Shown: in pieces, positions 18,236 through 27,837 of the stretch | Numbering within the stretch: the stretch's first letter is position 1 | Layout: every line of letters begins with the position of its first letter | Assembly: GCA_958295845.1 (NCBI GenBank) | Contig: OY282376.1 | Coordinates: 1,997,022 to 2,061,021 of the forward strand | DNA: 64,000 bases | Direction of reading: 5' to 3' | Source: Caldilineaceae bacterium | GTDB lineage: Bacteria > Chloroflexota > Anaerolineae > Caldilineales > Caldilineaceae | Position numbers and translations under genes: made by a program | The notes under the pieces: model-generated | What the model was told of the DNA's origin: nothing | Database searches by the model: none | The model's input: the letters and a program-made list of their open reading frames with translations, nothing else

Positions 18236-18986
18236 ATCATTTGGCCTGGCGCCCAGATCTGCTCCTGACCTCATTTCTACAGAGCCGAAAGTCCCTCATC
18301 CTATGCTTGCACACTTGCCAAAACGCACTCCCCGCGCCTTCGAGCGATGACAATCAGTCCATTTGATAGAGAAAAACAACCAGGATCCATCTGTAACCAA
18401 GAGAGGTCCGAAACCAGGCTCCCAAGCCCCGAGAAACTCGCCCCGAAGTCTCCGTAGATGGATCGTAGGCAAATCACACAGCAATCATAAAGATCGTATA
18501 AAAGCCCCTCAGCGAGCCCCAAAGCCCCTCTTTTCCTGAAGAGATTCTCCCTCCCACCAGAGTATTCTTTCCACCGATCTGGCCGCCAATTAGCCCGATC
18601 TTTTGCCTCCGACATTCCTCCGAAACGCGTTGAAAAGCCACCCATATCGTGTTAAGATTCGTAGTCCTGAATTCCCTAGTTTTCAGGAACAGACGCGGCC
18701 CGGCGAAAGTCCTCGATGCCGGTCGTCGGTCTCCGACTGAGGCCAATGAAAGCCCGTCAAAACAGTGAGTGGCGGTCCAGATCTTGCCGCCTTTCCAACT
18801 GTCGCCAGCCAGGATACTGAACTGTCAGCGGCAGTCGTACAATTCCAATCGGATTTGCCTCGGGGCAGCAACGGCGCTGGTTACGAGCCTTGAAAACGTT
18901 GCGTCGCCGCCTTGCCTGAGGCCAAGTCGGCGAAATGTGTTCCCAAAGATGCAGAAGCCGGCAATCAAGCGAACGGAGAGCTTAAG
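18236..18986. other. Long intergenic region, no gene seen
   Basis: About 750 bases with lower GC than the surroundings. Open frames on the - strand (for example 18301-18645) have no ribosome site, no recognisable motif and an unusual amino-acid composition, so I do not call them. It may hold the promoter of the CarD-like gene or a decayed gene. Confidence 0.45.
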
Positions 18987-19604
18987 ATGGGCTTCAACAT
19001 TGGGCAGAGTATAATCCACCCGTCCCATGGCGCAGGCACGATCGTTGCCTTCCAGGAAAAAGAACTGGTCAAAGGTTTCCAGCGCTATTACGTAATTGAG
19101 TTCATACACAATCGCCTCACCGTTCACGTGCCGGTGCGGCGAATCGACCAGACCGGCGTACGCCCGGTCATGCCGGTATCCCTGATTTCCGGCGTCTTCG
19201 AAACCCTTGAGTTACATCCCCTTGACCTGCCCGACGAGTTCAGGGTGCGGCGTAACGCCATCGATAAACAGATCCACTCCGGCTATCCCAATCAGGTTGC
19301 TGCCGCTGTTCGCGACCTGGCTTGGCGCGAAACCTCTAAATACCTGACCGAAGCCGACAAGGAAGCCCTCATAGAGGCCCGCGCTCTTCTCATAACAGAG
19401 CTGGCCCTTGCGCTCGAACAGTCCTGGGAACTCACCGAGCGTAGCGTTGACGACGCAATCGCCCGTGGGATTCTCGACCGCCAGGAAGCCGAAGCGCGCG
19501 CGCTGGAAGAAGAGGCCCGCGCTCTCGAAGAAGAGGAAAGAATCTCGACCGACTGGCCGTTCCCCGTCACCATGCAAGCCGAAATGAGCGAAGCCGCCGA
19601 CTAA
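18987..19604 (+). CDS. CarD/TRCF-like RNA-polymerase-interacting regulator
   Basis: A 205-aa protein. Residues 1-60 match the CarD/CdnL/TRCF RNA-polymerase-interacting domain (IGQSIIHPSHGAGTIVAFQEKE...YYVIEF...LTVHVPVRRIDQTGVRPV). The rest is a helical region like the CarD C-terminal DNA-binding domain (LAWRETSKYLTEADKEALIEARALLITELALA), ending in an acidic repeat (EARALEEEARALEEEE). CarD stabilises RNA-polymerase open complexes, especially at rRNA promoters. I chose ATG 18987, with GGAG upstream, over the TTG-initiated longer frame at 18912. It stands alone between two long gaps. Confidence 0.88.
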   Translation: MGFNIGQSIIHPSHGAGTIVAFQEKELVKGFQRYYVIEFIHNRLTVHVPVRRIDQTGVRPVMPVSLISGVFETLELHPLDLPDEFRVRRNAIDKQIHSGYPNQVAAAVRDLAWRETSKYLTEADKEALIEARALLITELALALEQSWELTERSVDDAIARGILDRQEAEARALEEEARALEEEERISTDWPFPVTMQAEMSEAAD

Positions 19605-19781
19605 GGGCCCCCTGCCCCAAGTCGCTGGACCCGCCCAGCCGCCCTGCCTCCGCTAGGGCAGTCATCAAGAAACGTCCTAAGCAGTCCGGATGCGCAAGCC
19701 TCCGGACTGCCTCGCGTCAGACCCGGAACGCCATGAGATCCATCACGTCCAAACTCGATGACTTTAAAAAGGAGATAGACC

Positions 19782-20594
19782 ATGCGCGTCCAGATCATGA
19801 CCGACATGGAGGGCGTGAGCGGCATTATCGCCTGGGACCAGGTAAGCGGCGGCAAACCAATGTACGAAGAGGGCCGCCGCCTTTATACCGAAGAGATTAA
19901 CGCCGCCATCCGCGGCGCCGCCGCCGCCGGAGCAACCGAAATCGTCGTCGTCGACTGCCACGGCGCCGGCGGAGCCTGGACCTTCAACTCCCTCGTCCCC
20001 GACCTCCTCGACCCCCGCTGCGAATGGGTCGCCGGCCACACCTGGAGCCACTACACCGACACACTCGAAGCCGGCTGCGATGCCGTGCTCCTCGTCGGCA
20101 TGCACGCCAAGGCCGGCACCGCCGACGGCGTCCTTAGCCACACTATCTCAACCGTGCTCTGGCGTCACCTCTGGTTCAACGGACAGGCCGTCGGCGAAGT
20201 TGGCGTAAACGCCGCTGCCTGCGGCTACTACAACGCGCCCGTCCTCCTCGTTACCGGCGACGAAGCCGTCTGCCGCGAATCCACCGAACTCCTCGGCGAG
20301 GGACTCACCACCGTCGCAGTAAAGAAAGGTCTCTCTCGTTACGCAGCCCGCCACATTCCCCCTGAACGCGCCCGCCAAATGATCGAAGACGGTGCCAAGC
20401 ATGCTCTGTCAGATCTGAGCGCCGTTCCCCCATACCGGCTACACGCGCCGACGACCATCACCTTCGAAGTAGGCAGCCCTGAAAACCTCGATACTTTCCG
20501 CGGCCGCCCAGGCGTAACGTTGGACCCGCCCTACACAGTCCGCAGTGTCGGCGACGATTGGTTGGCCGCCTGGAATCAGATCTGGCACTGGTAA
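19782..20594 (+). CDS. M55 family metallopeptidase (DppA-like D-aminopeptidase)
   Basis: A 270-aa protein matching DppA. The zinc ligands appear as TDMEG at residues 7-11 (Asp8, Glu10), VDCHGAGG and GMHAKAGTADG, followed by the C-terminal VEVTFEVG-like segment (TTITFEVGS). DppA is a decameric self-compartmentalising aminopeptidase that cleaves N-terminal D-amino acids from short peptides, probably from peptidoglycan. The start ATG has a strong AAGGAGAT 8 bases upstream. The following SDR gene begins 4 bases after the stop, so they are co-transcribed. Confidence 0.92.
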   Translation: MRVQIMTDMEGVSGIIAWDQVSGGKPMYEEGRRLYTEEINAAIRGAAAAGATEIVVVDCHGAGGAWTFNSLVPDLLDPRCEWVAGHTWSHYTDTLEAGCDAVLLVGMHAKAGTADGVLSHTISTVLWRHLWFNGQAVGEVGVNAAACGYYNAPVLLVTGDEAVCRESTELLGEGLTTVAVKKGLSRYAARHIPPERARQMIEDGAKHALSDLSAVPPYRLHAPTTITFEVGSPENLDTFRGRPGVTLDPPYTVRSVGDDWLAAWNQIWHW

Positions 20595-20598
20595 AAAA

Positions 20599-21624
20599 AT
20601 GGCGCCCAAACTCCTTATAACCGGCGCAACCGGCCTTCTCGGCTCCCACTTATTGCGAGCTTCCCAGGAGTGGTGGCATCCCGTCGGCACCTACCATCGG
20701 ACGACCCGCCGCCAAGCCCTCTCTTTCTTCGGCAAAATCGACCATGGCCGCATCGACCTCGGCGACTACAGCGAAACCAAGGCCATGGTGGCCGACGTTC
20801 AGCCCGCCGCCGTCATCCACACCGCCGCCATCACCGACCTCGACTACTGTGAGAGATACCCGGACGAATCACTCCGTATCAACCTCAACGCCGCAACTGA
20901 TCTGGCCGCCCTCTGCGGCGACAAGGACATCCCCTTCCTCTTCACCTCCGCAGACCTCGTCTTTGACGGCGCCGGCGCCCCCTACGCGGAGGACGACCCG
21001 CCCACACCCATCAACGTCTTCGGAGAACATAGAGCCCTGGCCGAGGAAGGGATCATTGCCGCCTATGAAGATGCCGTCATCGCCCGTCTCCCCCTCCTCA
21101 TCGGCTACGGCAGCCCTGGTCGAGAGAGCTTCTACTACAAATTGGTCTCCTCATTTCGCCGCGGCCAGGAAGTTACCCTCTTTGGCGACGCAATCCGCTC
21201 GCCCGTCAGCGCAGCCGTCGCCGCCCAGGGCCTCCTCAAAATCGCCGGCAGTGGCTTCGAAGATGACGTCAACATCGCCGAAACAGAGCGCGTCGTCGGC
21301 CGTATTCATCTCGGCGGCCGCGACCAGATCAGCCTCTTCGAACTCGGGCAGCTAACACTCCGCATCCTCGGGCTGCAAGAGCAGCTGGCAGTTCCGGTCA
21401 GCGTACTGGACTCATACGCCGGACTATTGCAAACAACATTCTTGGCCGCCCGTTCTGCCAACGTCACACTTGACAGTTCCCGCGCCTACGAACTGGGCTA
21501 CGACCCACCCCCCCTGCCCTCGCAACTCGAAGAACTCCTGCCGCCCGCATGGCGCGTGCAGGCAGATGTGCTGGAGGACGACGAATCCGATCCGGAAGCT
21601 GCCGAGCTGGATGAAGGGACTTGA
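20599..21624 (+). CDS. RmlD-like NAD-dependent epimerase/reductase with altered catalytic motif
   Basis: A 341-aa extended SDR protein. The Rossmann glycine motif is GATGLLGSH near the N-terminus, and the AVIHTAAITDLDYCE segment matches RmlD (dTDP-4-dehydrorhamnose reductase). However, where RmlD has the catalytic YxxxK (NVYGxxK), this protein reads NVFGEHR, so both the Tyr and the Lys are replaced. It may bind NAD(P) without normal reductase activity, as in MAT2B-like regulatory relatives, or act by a different route. It follows the DppA-like gene by 4 bases. No other rhamnose gene is nearby, which also argues against a plain RmlD role. Confidence 0.8.
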   Translation: MAPKLLITGATGLLGSHLLRASQEWWHPVGTYHRTTRRQALSFFGKIDHGRIDLGDYSETKAMVADVQPAAVIHTAAITDLDYCERYPDESLRINLNAATDLAALCGDKDIPFLFTSADLVFDGAGAPYAEDDPPTPINVFGEHRALAEEGIIAAYEDAVIARLPLLIGYGSPGRESFYYKLVSSFRRGQEVTLFGDAIRSPVSAAVAAQGLLKIAGSGFEDDVNIAETERVVGRIHLGGRDQISLFELGQLTLRILGLQEQLAVPVSVLDSYAGLLQTTFLAARSANVTLDSSRAYELGYDPPPLPSQLEELLPPAWRVQADVLEDDESDPEAAELDEGT

Positions 21625-21718
21625 CACACAACCAAGGCTGGTTCACCCACCTCGTCTGATCTGCAAGAATTTCGCTCATTGTTTCCTGCACATCCTTATC
21701 GACAGAAGAAGGTTCCCC

Positions 21719-21994
21719 GTGGTCGATTACGCAACGATTCTCCTCACCTTCATATTCGGTGGATTGGTCGGCCTTGTCGTGGGGAGAACTGCCGAAAACG
21801 TATTGGACAGAATGGACATAGTCCCTATGAAGATAAGGCTCCTTCTCGCCTTTCTCATCCTCACTGTCTGTTCAGTCTTGTTCGAGCTCTTTCTCGAGAA
21901 ATCGGGAATAGCACTTATGATCGCCTTCTCTTTGGGATTCACCCTCGTGGTCACAAGTCATGAACTGATATTTCCTGACCGCGGCAAGGAATAA
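21719..21994 (+). CDS. Small membrane protein of unknown function
   Basis: A 91-aa protein not recognised from any named family. Three hydrophobic segments are visible at about 5-22, 40-58 and 64-80, joined by charged loops (RTAENVLDRMD, EKSG), with a short polar tail. I chose GTG 21719 with GAAGAAGG upstream; the longer frame from 21470 overlaps the previous gene and reads as its shadow. The hydrophobic pattern and the clean stop make it plausible as a real inner-membrane protein, but nothing indicates a role. Confidence 0.55.
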   Translation: MVDYATILLTFIFGGLVGLVVGRTAENVLDRMDIVPMKIRLLLAFLILTVCSVLFELFLEKSGIALMIAFSLGFTLVVTSHELIFPDRGKE

Positions 21995-22460
21995 GCTACA
22001 GAACATCACAATTCTCTGTGCTGTTGATGTAGAGGGCTACGCATCCAGGCTGACTCTTCTGCAGGAATAACCACAGCACACCTTCCTCGTTGACGGTATT
22101 CCGAAAGACAGCCTCAACGCCTGGACTATCACCTGCTGGCAACCGGGCTTCCAACAGTAAGCGTTGCACTTCGCAAAATCACGCCCCGTGACAGGAGTCC
22201 TCGTTCACGCCAAGACGTATACGATCCCAGATGGCCGGCCTCACTCCACCTCCGCAGGGTCCATCTGGCACCCTGTTCCAAACCTTGCACAAACCAAAAA
22301 AATCTGTAGAATTGACGTTGTATTTAGGCTCGGCAAGCGCCTACTTGCTGCAATTGACCGTGCCGTACATGAGACCCGTCAACAGAACTCATTCGATCCG
22401 AAAAAGCAATATCCGAATACCCTTCTCCCTGTCACGGACCACAACTCGAGACAATTACAA
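21995..22460. other. Intergenic region before the PhyH/sulfatase island, no gene seen
   Basis: About 465 bases. The dioxygenase frame extends back to 22164 but residues before 22461 do not look like protein of this family, so I treat them as non-coding. A TTGACG at 22315 lacks a good -10 at the right distance. Confidence 0.4.
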
Positions 22461-23288
22461 ATGCTGACAACAGAACAGAAACGCAAATTCGATAGCCAGG
22501 GCTTCCTTAATGTAAGCGGCCTGTTCTCCCCCAAAGAAGTCCAGCTCTTCCAACGGCATTTCATGAATCTGAGAGCCGCCGGCTCCTATCCCGGAGACTC
22601 CGCCGGCGTAGACAACGACAGCAACGATCCCCTCAAGAAATTCCCGCGCATGATCCACATGCATCGCTGGGACGAGCTCAGTCTCAACTGGATGCTCGAT
22701 AGCCGCCTGCGCGAATGCATGACCGACATGCTCGGCCGCCAGCCCTTCGCCGTGCAGACCATGCTCTACTTCAAACCACCCGGCGCCCGCGGCCAGGCCC
22801 TGCACCAGGACCAGCACTACCTGCGCGTCCAGCCCGGTACTTGTATCGCCGCCTGGATGGCCCTCGACGACTGCGACGAAGAAAACGGCTGCCTTCGCAT
22901 GGTCAAAGACAGCCACGCCTGGCCCCTTCTCTGTACTGCCGAAGCCGACACAACCCAGAGCTTCACCGATGTCACCGTCGACCTGCCCGACGACGTCGAC
23001 GCACAACCCGTCATCATGAAGGCCGGCGACGTCGTCTTCTTCAACGGCCAGGTCGTCCATGGCAGTTTTCCTAATACGAGCGCCGATCGTTTCCGTCGCG
23101 CCTTAATCGGCCACTACATAGCCGGCGAAGCCCAAAAAGTCGCCAAGTACTATCACCCAATTTTTCGCATGGACGGTTCTGGAGTAGAGTTGGATGTAAG
23201 CGAAGGCGGCGATCTGTGCGGCCGCTGGGTAGACGAAGATGGTACCCCCGTGATCGAAATGCAACCCAGTGAGCAACTGGCCTGGTAA
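22461..23288 (+). CDS. Phytanoyl-CoA dioxygenase (PhyH) family protein
   Basis: A 275-aa Fe(II)/2-oxoglutarate-dependent oxygenase. The iron ligands are His115 and Asp117 (ALHQDQHYL) and His200 (VVHGSFPN), and the 2-oxoglutarate-binding Arg follows about 12 residues later (FRRALIGHY). The N-terminal KRKFDSQGFLNVSGLFSPKEV is typical of PhyH proteins. Members hydroxylate diverse small molecules, from CoA esters to natural products and amino acids. ATG 22461 starts at the family-typical position. It heads an island with a sulfatase, an ABC importer and an aldolase-type lyase, so the substrate may be a sugar-derived or sulfated compound. Confidence 0.9.
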   Translation: MLTTEQKRKFDSQGFLNVSGLFSPKEVQLFQRHFMNLRAAGSYPGDSAGVDNDSNDPLKKFPRMIHMHRWDELSLNWMLDSRLRECMTDMLGRQPFAVQTMLYFKPPGARGQALHQDQHYLRVQPGTCIAAWMALDDCDEENGCLRMVKDSHAWPLLCTAEADTTQSFTDVTVDLPDDVDAQPVIMKAGDVVFFNGQVVHGSFPNTSADRFRRALIGHYIAGEAQKVAKYYHPIFRMDGSGVELDVSEGGDLCGRWVDEDGTPVIEMQPSEQLAW

Positions 23289-23384
23289 TAGAGCTTGATC
23301 TGGCATTTCAAGGAGTGCAGATAACCGAAGTTCAATTTCCAGACAGACTCTCCTTCTGCCAGGCTCCAGGCACCTCTCCCCGGA

Positions 23385-24776
23385 TTGGCAGGCGTACGCT
23401 TGAGTAGACCGAACATTCTTCTGATAATGAGCGACGAGCACGACCCGGCCGTAGCCGGCTGCTATGGCCACTCTATCGTCCGAACACCCAACCTCGACCG
23501 CCTCGCAGCCCAAGGGGTCCTCTTCGAAAACGCCTACTGCAACAACCCAATCTGCGTCCCCTCCCGCATGTCCTTCCTCACCGGCAAATTCGCCTCCGAT
23601 GTCAACGTCTTTGACAACGGCTCCCCTCTCGCCTCCGAATTTCCCACCTTTGCCCACTACTTGGAGGCCGCCGGCTACGAGACAAACCTCTGCGGGCGCA
23701 TGCACATGATCGGCCCCGACCGCCTGCACGGCTTCGGCCGTCGCCTCCTCGACGACAAGAACGATTGGGTCAGACTCGGCAAGGGGCCCGTACGAACAGC
23801 GGAGGCCCGGCGCAGCAGCAACTCCCACGTTACCGAATGCGGCCCCGGCCCGCCCCGCTGGCTCGACTACGACCGCACCGCCACCGACCTGGGCGAGCGC
23901 TTCCTGTGCGACAAAGCGGACAATCCGACCACCAAACCCTGGTGCCTGGTCGCAAGCTTTATGTACCCCCACTTCCCCCTGTACACGCCGCAGGAATATC
24001 TCGACCTCTACCCAGCCGACCAGATCGAACTGCCCGAATCGCGCGCCGAACCGCTGGAAAGTCAGCACCCCGCTATCCGCCAACTGCGCTACTTCTTCCA
24101 CAACGACCAGCCGCTGCCCGACGAAACTACACGCACAGCCCTCGCCAGTTACTTTGCCCTGGTAACTCTGACTGACGAACACATTGGCCGCCTCTTACAC
24201 GTCGTCGACAGCTCCGCTCTTTCCGAAAACACCTTGGTCATCTACCTCAGCGATCACGGCGAAATGGCCGGGCAGCATGGAATCTGGCAAAAGCAGTGTT
24301 TCTATGAATCGTCGGTGGGTGTGCCGCTCATAGTAAGGGGGCCCAATCTGGCACAGGGCATCAGGGCCAGCCAGAACGTCAGCCTCGTCGACGTCATGCC
24401 CACCCTGCTGGACCTCGCCGAAACTCCAATTCCAGACGGACTTCGGGGACGAAGCCTGTTGCCTGCGCTGCGCGGAGACACCATCTCGGATGACGTCGTC
24501 GTAGCCGAATACCACGCCCAGGGCATGCTCAGCGCAGGTTACATGGCAAAGAAGGGAAACCTGAAGTATAATCACTACGTAGATCATCCACCGCAGCTGT
24601 TTGACTTGGCCGCGGACCCCAACGAAGTCTCGAATCTGGCCGGACATTCAGACTGGGCCTCCCTCCAAGCGGACCTCCATCAGGAGTTGCTCGCAAGGCT
24701 GGATCCCGAAGATGTCGACCGCCGCGCTAAGCGCAACCAGAATTTACAAGGAATTGCAAGGTCCTATACCGGCTGA
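23385..24776 (+). CDS. Type I sulfatase (formylglycine-dependent)
   Basis: A 463-aa arylsulfatase/choline-sulfatase-like enzyme. The N-terminal metal site is MSDEHD, the sulfatase signature is ICVPSRMSFLTGK with Cys57 in CxPSR (the Cys converted to formylglycine), and the C-terminal metal site is YLSDHGEMAGQHG. No signal peptide is visible, so it probably acts in the cytoplasm on an imported substrate. The start is uncertain: TTG at 23385 or TTG at 23400 (which places PNILLIMSDEHD near the N-terminus, as usual). Enzyme activity needs an FGE or anSME maturase, not found in this window. It sits 96 bases after the PhyH gene. Confidence 0.92.
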   Translation: MAGVRLSRPNILLIMSDEHDPAVAGCYGHSIVRTPNLDRLAAQGVLFENAYCNNPICVPSRMSFLTGKFASDVNVFDNGSPLASEFPTFAHYLEAAGYETNLCGRMHMIGPDRLHGFGRRLLDDKNDWVRLGKGPVRTAEARRSSNSHVTECGPGPPRWLDYDRTATDLGERFLCDKADNPTTKPWCLVASFMYPHFPLYTPQEYLDLYPADQIELPESRAEPLESQHPAIRQLRYFFHNDQPLPDETTRTALASYFALVTLTDEHIGRLLHVVDSSALSENTLVIYLSDHGEMAGQHGIWQKQCFYESSVGVPLIVRGPNLAQGIRASQNVSLVDVMPTLLDLAETPIPDGLRGRSLLPALRGDTISDDVVVAEYHAQGMLSAGYMAKKGNLKYNHYVDHPPQLFDLAADPNEVSNLAGHSDWASLQADLHQELLARLDPEDVDRRAKRNQNLQGIARSYTG

Positions 24777-25200
24777 GATAGTCTTGTTCTGTCTATCTAA
24801 TAAGGAGGTGAATTCCAGGAGGAGGAAGGTAAACGCAAGGCTGTTTTCCTGTGATGCCATGGTCATTTTGAATGGCGAAACCTCGTTCGCAGATTCACTC
24901 CTGACCACCCGTACAAGAAAGGAGAACATTCCAAGTCTGACAGCTCCCTTAGCCGTCGACGATTCCTTCAGGGAATGGGAGTCGCCACTACAGGTGAAGT
25001 AATAGCCGCCTGCGTGGCCCCGACCACGCCTCAGGGCGCCGGCCTCGACAGATGGAGCGAATTGCACACTGAACAGTAGAGGCAGTACCATCCATAACTG
25101 TGTCGGTCCGCCGGTCGAGGCGAACTTTCAGACCGTCCCGACCGTTTCATATAGTTGTAGTTCCAATTGTCCGAATTCTCAGCAAGTGAAAGGAATCCAC
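24777..25200. other. Intergenic region before the first ABC importer, no gene seen
   Basis: About 424 bases. An AAGGAGGTGAATT sequence near 24801 looks like a strong ribosome site, and a short frame follows it (ending 25002), but its product has no recognisable feature, so I leave it uncalled. The gap probably contains the promoter of the importer operon. Confidence 0.4.
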
Positions 25201-26760
25201 ATGACCACTGCAACAAAACCGACGCGCCGCCAGTTCCTTCAAGGCATGGGCATCGCGGCTACCGGCGCCGTACTTGCCGCCTGCGCCGCACCTGTCGCTC
25301 CGGCCGCCGGCGACGGCGCTACCATGGAAACGCCCGAAGTCTGGTTCGCTTCTGGGAACCCCTGTCCCGGTGGCGGCAACCCTGAGCGAACCGCGGCCGT
25401 ACAGGAGTTGATCCTCGAAGAAACCGGGGTTATGGTCAATTCCCACATTCTTCCCCCCGGTGGCGCCAGTATTGAGAAGCTTAACCTCCTCATCGCCTCC
25501 GGTACCCAGCAGCTCGATCTCTTCACCGGCAACTGGCCGGACTTCAAAGGCATCACTCTGCCCTTGGACGATCTGCTCGATGTGCATGGGACCGACATCC
25601 TGGCCGGACACTCCGACCTCGACTGGAAGATGATGAAGGACGCCGAGGGCACAACCTGGGGCTATCCCCGCCTCGGACTCATGGGACATACCCACTTCCC
25701 CTTCTTCCGCTCCGACTGGCTCGCTGAAGCCGGCCTCGAAGTTCCCGACACCTGGGACGGCTTGGAACACGCTTACGAAGCGATGAAGGAGAACCATGAC
25801 GAAGCCGTCATCGTCGCCATGGGCCGCCGCCACCTCATGTACAACACGCTCGGCGCATTCACCCCCCACGGCTTCTCCCGCTGGATCGACCCCGCCGACA
25901 ATATGCTCAAACCCCCTGAACTCCAGGAAGGGTACGAGGACTGGCTCGCCAAGATGAATGAATGGTGGGACAACGGCTGGCTCCAACAGGAGTCCTTCGC
26001 CAATCCCGACTACCGCGCCATGCTCAAAACACTGACCATCGGCGTCTGGCTCGGCTGGTACTCACGCATGACCATCTGGTGGGATCAGATCCGCCGCGAA
26101 GCCGGTTACGAAGAGGAAGACTACGTCCTATCCCTAAAGATCACAGGGCCGGCCGGTGTCGCCAAGACCAACAACGCCGGCTCCAATACCGCCTACATGA
26201 TCCCGCGTAAGTCCGAACACCCCGAGGCAATGATCAAGTACGCCAACTGGATCTACGAGGACGGACCCGACGACGTGACCAACTACCTCATCGCCTCCTG
26301 GGGCGTGCCCGGCGAAGACTGGGAATGGGTCGACAAAGAGAACAAGGTCGCCCGCCTGCACTCCGCCGGCAGCTCGGTCTGCGAAGAAAAGTACTCGCGC
26401 GACTTCCAGGTGACTCTCGGCCTCGGTCCGGAAACATGGGCCACCGCCGTTAAGCTCCAGAATGATGACGGTGAGGTCGAATGGAATCGCCACTGGGAGC
26501 ACATTAATACATACTGGAACAAGTACGAAGGCGGTCGCATGCCCGTCGACTTCGACGTGCCCTACGACCGTACCGCTATTCGCGACGCCTTCCCCGGTGA
26601 GCCCGACTTCGAGCGCTTCGTCGAAGAAGAGAGCATTAAGTTCATCACCGGCGCGCGGCCAATCGTCGAATATGGCAACTTCGTCGAAGAGTTGCACGGC
26701 GCCGGCCTCGAGCAGTGGAGCGAGCATTACACCCAGCAGTACCGGCTCTTCCACCCCTAA
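25201..26760 (+). CDS. ABC transporter substrate-binding lipoprotein (family 1, sugar-type)
   Basis: A 519-aa extracellular solute-binding protein. The leader contains a twin-arginine motif (TRRQFLQG), a hydrophobic stretch and a lipobox (LAAC) around residue 25, so it is probably exported folded and lipid-anchored at the Cys. The mature part shows domain features of the large oligosaccharide-binding LipO/YtcQ-like group (PDTWDGLEHAYEAMKEN, WWDNGWLQQ). ATG 25201 has GAAAGGAA upstream; the frame opens 15 bases earlier. Two permeases of the matching LplB/YtcP type follow. The ATPase is not encoded here, as usual for systems sharing a common MsmX-like ATPase. Confidence 0.92.
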   Translation: MTTATKPTRRQFLQGMGIAATGAVLAACAAPVAPAAGDGATMETPEVWFASGNPCPGGGNPERTAAVQELILEETGVMVNSHILPPGGASIEKLNLLIASGTQQLDLFTGNWPDFKGITLPLDDLLDVHGTDILAGHSDLDWKMMKDAEGTTWGYPRLGLMGHTHFPFFRSDWLAEAGLEVPDTWDGLEHAYEAMKENHDEAVIVAMGRRHLMYNTLGAFTPHGFSRWIDPADNMLKPPELQEGYEDWLAKMNEWWDNGWLQQESFANPDYRAMLKTLTIGVWLGWYSRMTIWWDQIRREAGYEEEDYVLSLKITGPAGVAKTNNAGSNTAYMIPRKSEHPEAMIKYANWIYEDGPDDVTNYLIASWGVPGEDWEWVDKENKVARLHSAGSSVCEEKYSRDFQVTLGLGPETWATAVKLQNDDGEVEWNRHWEHINTYWNKYEGGRMPVDFDVPYDRTAIRDAFPGEPDFERFVEEESIKFITGARPIVEYGNFVEELHGAGLEQWSEHYTQQYRLFHP

Positions 26761-26835
26761 TCGACATGTACCATCGGGGAGGAGGGGCACGCCCCTCCTT
26801 CCCCTTCCCTCCCCTCGGCGACAGGAGGTGGACGA

Positions 26836-27828
26836 ATGCAACAACCCCTTGGCGAACAGATCAGAGTGCGCATGGACCAGGACGGCCCGGCGTTCGCAGA
26901 CAGGCGGGGTTTCCGCGACGCTTGGCGCCAGATCAAGCGTGACCGATTCCTTTACGCCCTTGCCGCACTCCCTCTCCTGTACTTCGTTATATTCCGCTAT
27001 CTCCCCATGGTCGGCCTCATCATCGCCTTCCAGAACTATGATCCCTTCCTCGGCATCGGCGCAATGTTCGGTGGGGATAACTGGGTTGGATTCAAACACT
27101 TCCAGAACTTCTTCGACTCCATCTTCTTCTGGAACGTCGTCCGCAACACGGTCGTCATCAGCTTCTATAAGCTCCTTTTTGGTTTCCCCCTCCCAATCGT
27201 CCTCGCTCTCTTGATCAACGAAGTACGAATTACAGTATTTCAGCGCACCGTCCAGACCATCTCTTACCTGCCCCACTTCTTCTCCATGGTGGTGGCCGCC
27301 GGAATCGTCCGCGCCATGCTTACACCGCAAGGCGGCCTCCTCAATCAGGCAATCGTCGCTTTCGACGGCGAAGCCAAGGCCTTTCTGACCGACCCTGCCC
27401 TCTTCCGCTCCATACTGGTCACAATGGATGTCTGGCAGCAAGCCGGCTGGAACAGCATCATCTTTCTGGCCGCCATGGCCACGATCAACCCGGAAATGTA
27501 CGAGGCGGCTGCCATGGATGGCGCCAATCGCTTCCAACGTATGTGGTATGTCACCCTTCCCAGCATCTCCTTTGCAATAGTCATCATCCTTATATTTCGT
27601 ATCGGCGGTATGCTGGACGCAGGTTTCGAACAGATACTGCTTCTCTATTCACCCTCCGTCTACTCTGTCTCCGACATCATCGACACCTACGTCTATCGCG
27701 CCGGCCTGATCGGCAGACAGTATTCCTTTGGCGCGGCAGTAGGCCTGTTCAAGTCCGTTCTTGCACTTATCCTTATGTATATGGCAAACAAAGTTGCCCA
27801 TTATTTGGGGCAGGAAGGCCTCTGGTAG
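26836..27828 (+). CDS. ABC transporter permease, LplB-type
   Basis: A 330-aa inner-membrane permease of the LplB/COG4209 group that partners large sugar-binding lipoproteins. About six hydrophobic helices are visible after a polar N-terminal region of 45 residues, and the EAA loop reads EAAAMDGANRFQRMWYVTLP, which contacts the ATPase. ATG 26836 has a good AGGAGGTGG upstream. It is 75 bases after the binding protein and 9 bases before the next permease. The substrate is not predictable from sequence. Confidence 0.93.
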   Translation: MQQPLGEQIRVRMDQDGPAFADRRGFRDAWRQIKRDRFLYALAALPLLYFVIFRYLPMVGLIIAFQNYDPFLGIGAMFGGDNWVGFKHFQNFFDSIFFWNVVRNTVVISFYKLLFGFPLPIVLALLINEVRITVFQRTVQTISYLPHFFSMVVAAGIVRAMLTPQGGLLNQAIVAFDGEAKAFLTDPALFRSILVTMDVWQQAGWNSIIFLAAMATINPEMYEAAAMDGANRFQRMWYVTLPSISFAIVIILIFRIGGMLDAGFEQILLLYSPSVYSVSDIIDTYVYRAGLIGRQYSFGAAVGLFKSVLALILMYMANKVAHYLGQEGLW

Positions 27829-27837
27829 GAGGACACC

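Noticed and set aside
18301..18645. 114-residue - strand frame in the long gap before the CarD-like gene
   Set aside because: No ribosome site, no recognisable motif; the composition does not resemble the neighbours. Could be a decayed gene, but not supportable.
24796..25002. Possible small gene after an AAGGAGGTG sequence
   Set aside because: The ribosome-like site is good, but the product shows no feature and I cannot exclude chance.
26134..27537. 467-residue open frame on the - strand
   Set aside because: It lies antisense to the ABC binding protein and permease, both strongly supported. C-ending codons on + leave few stops in this antisense frame. The product has no known motif.
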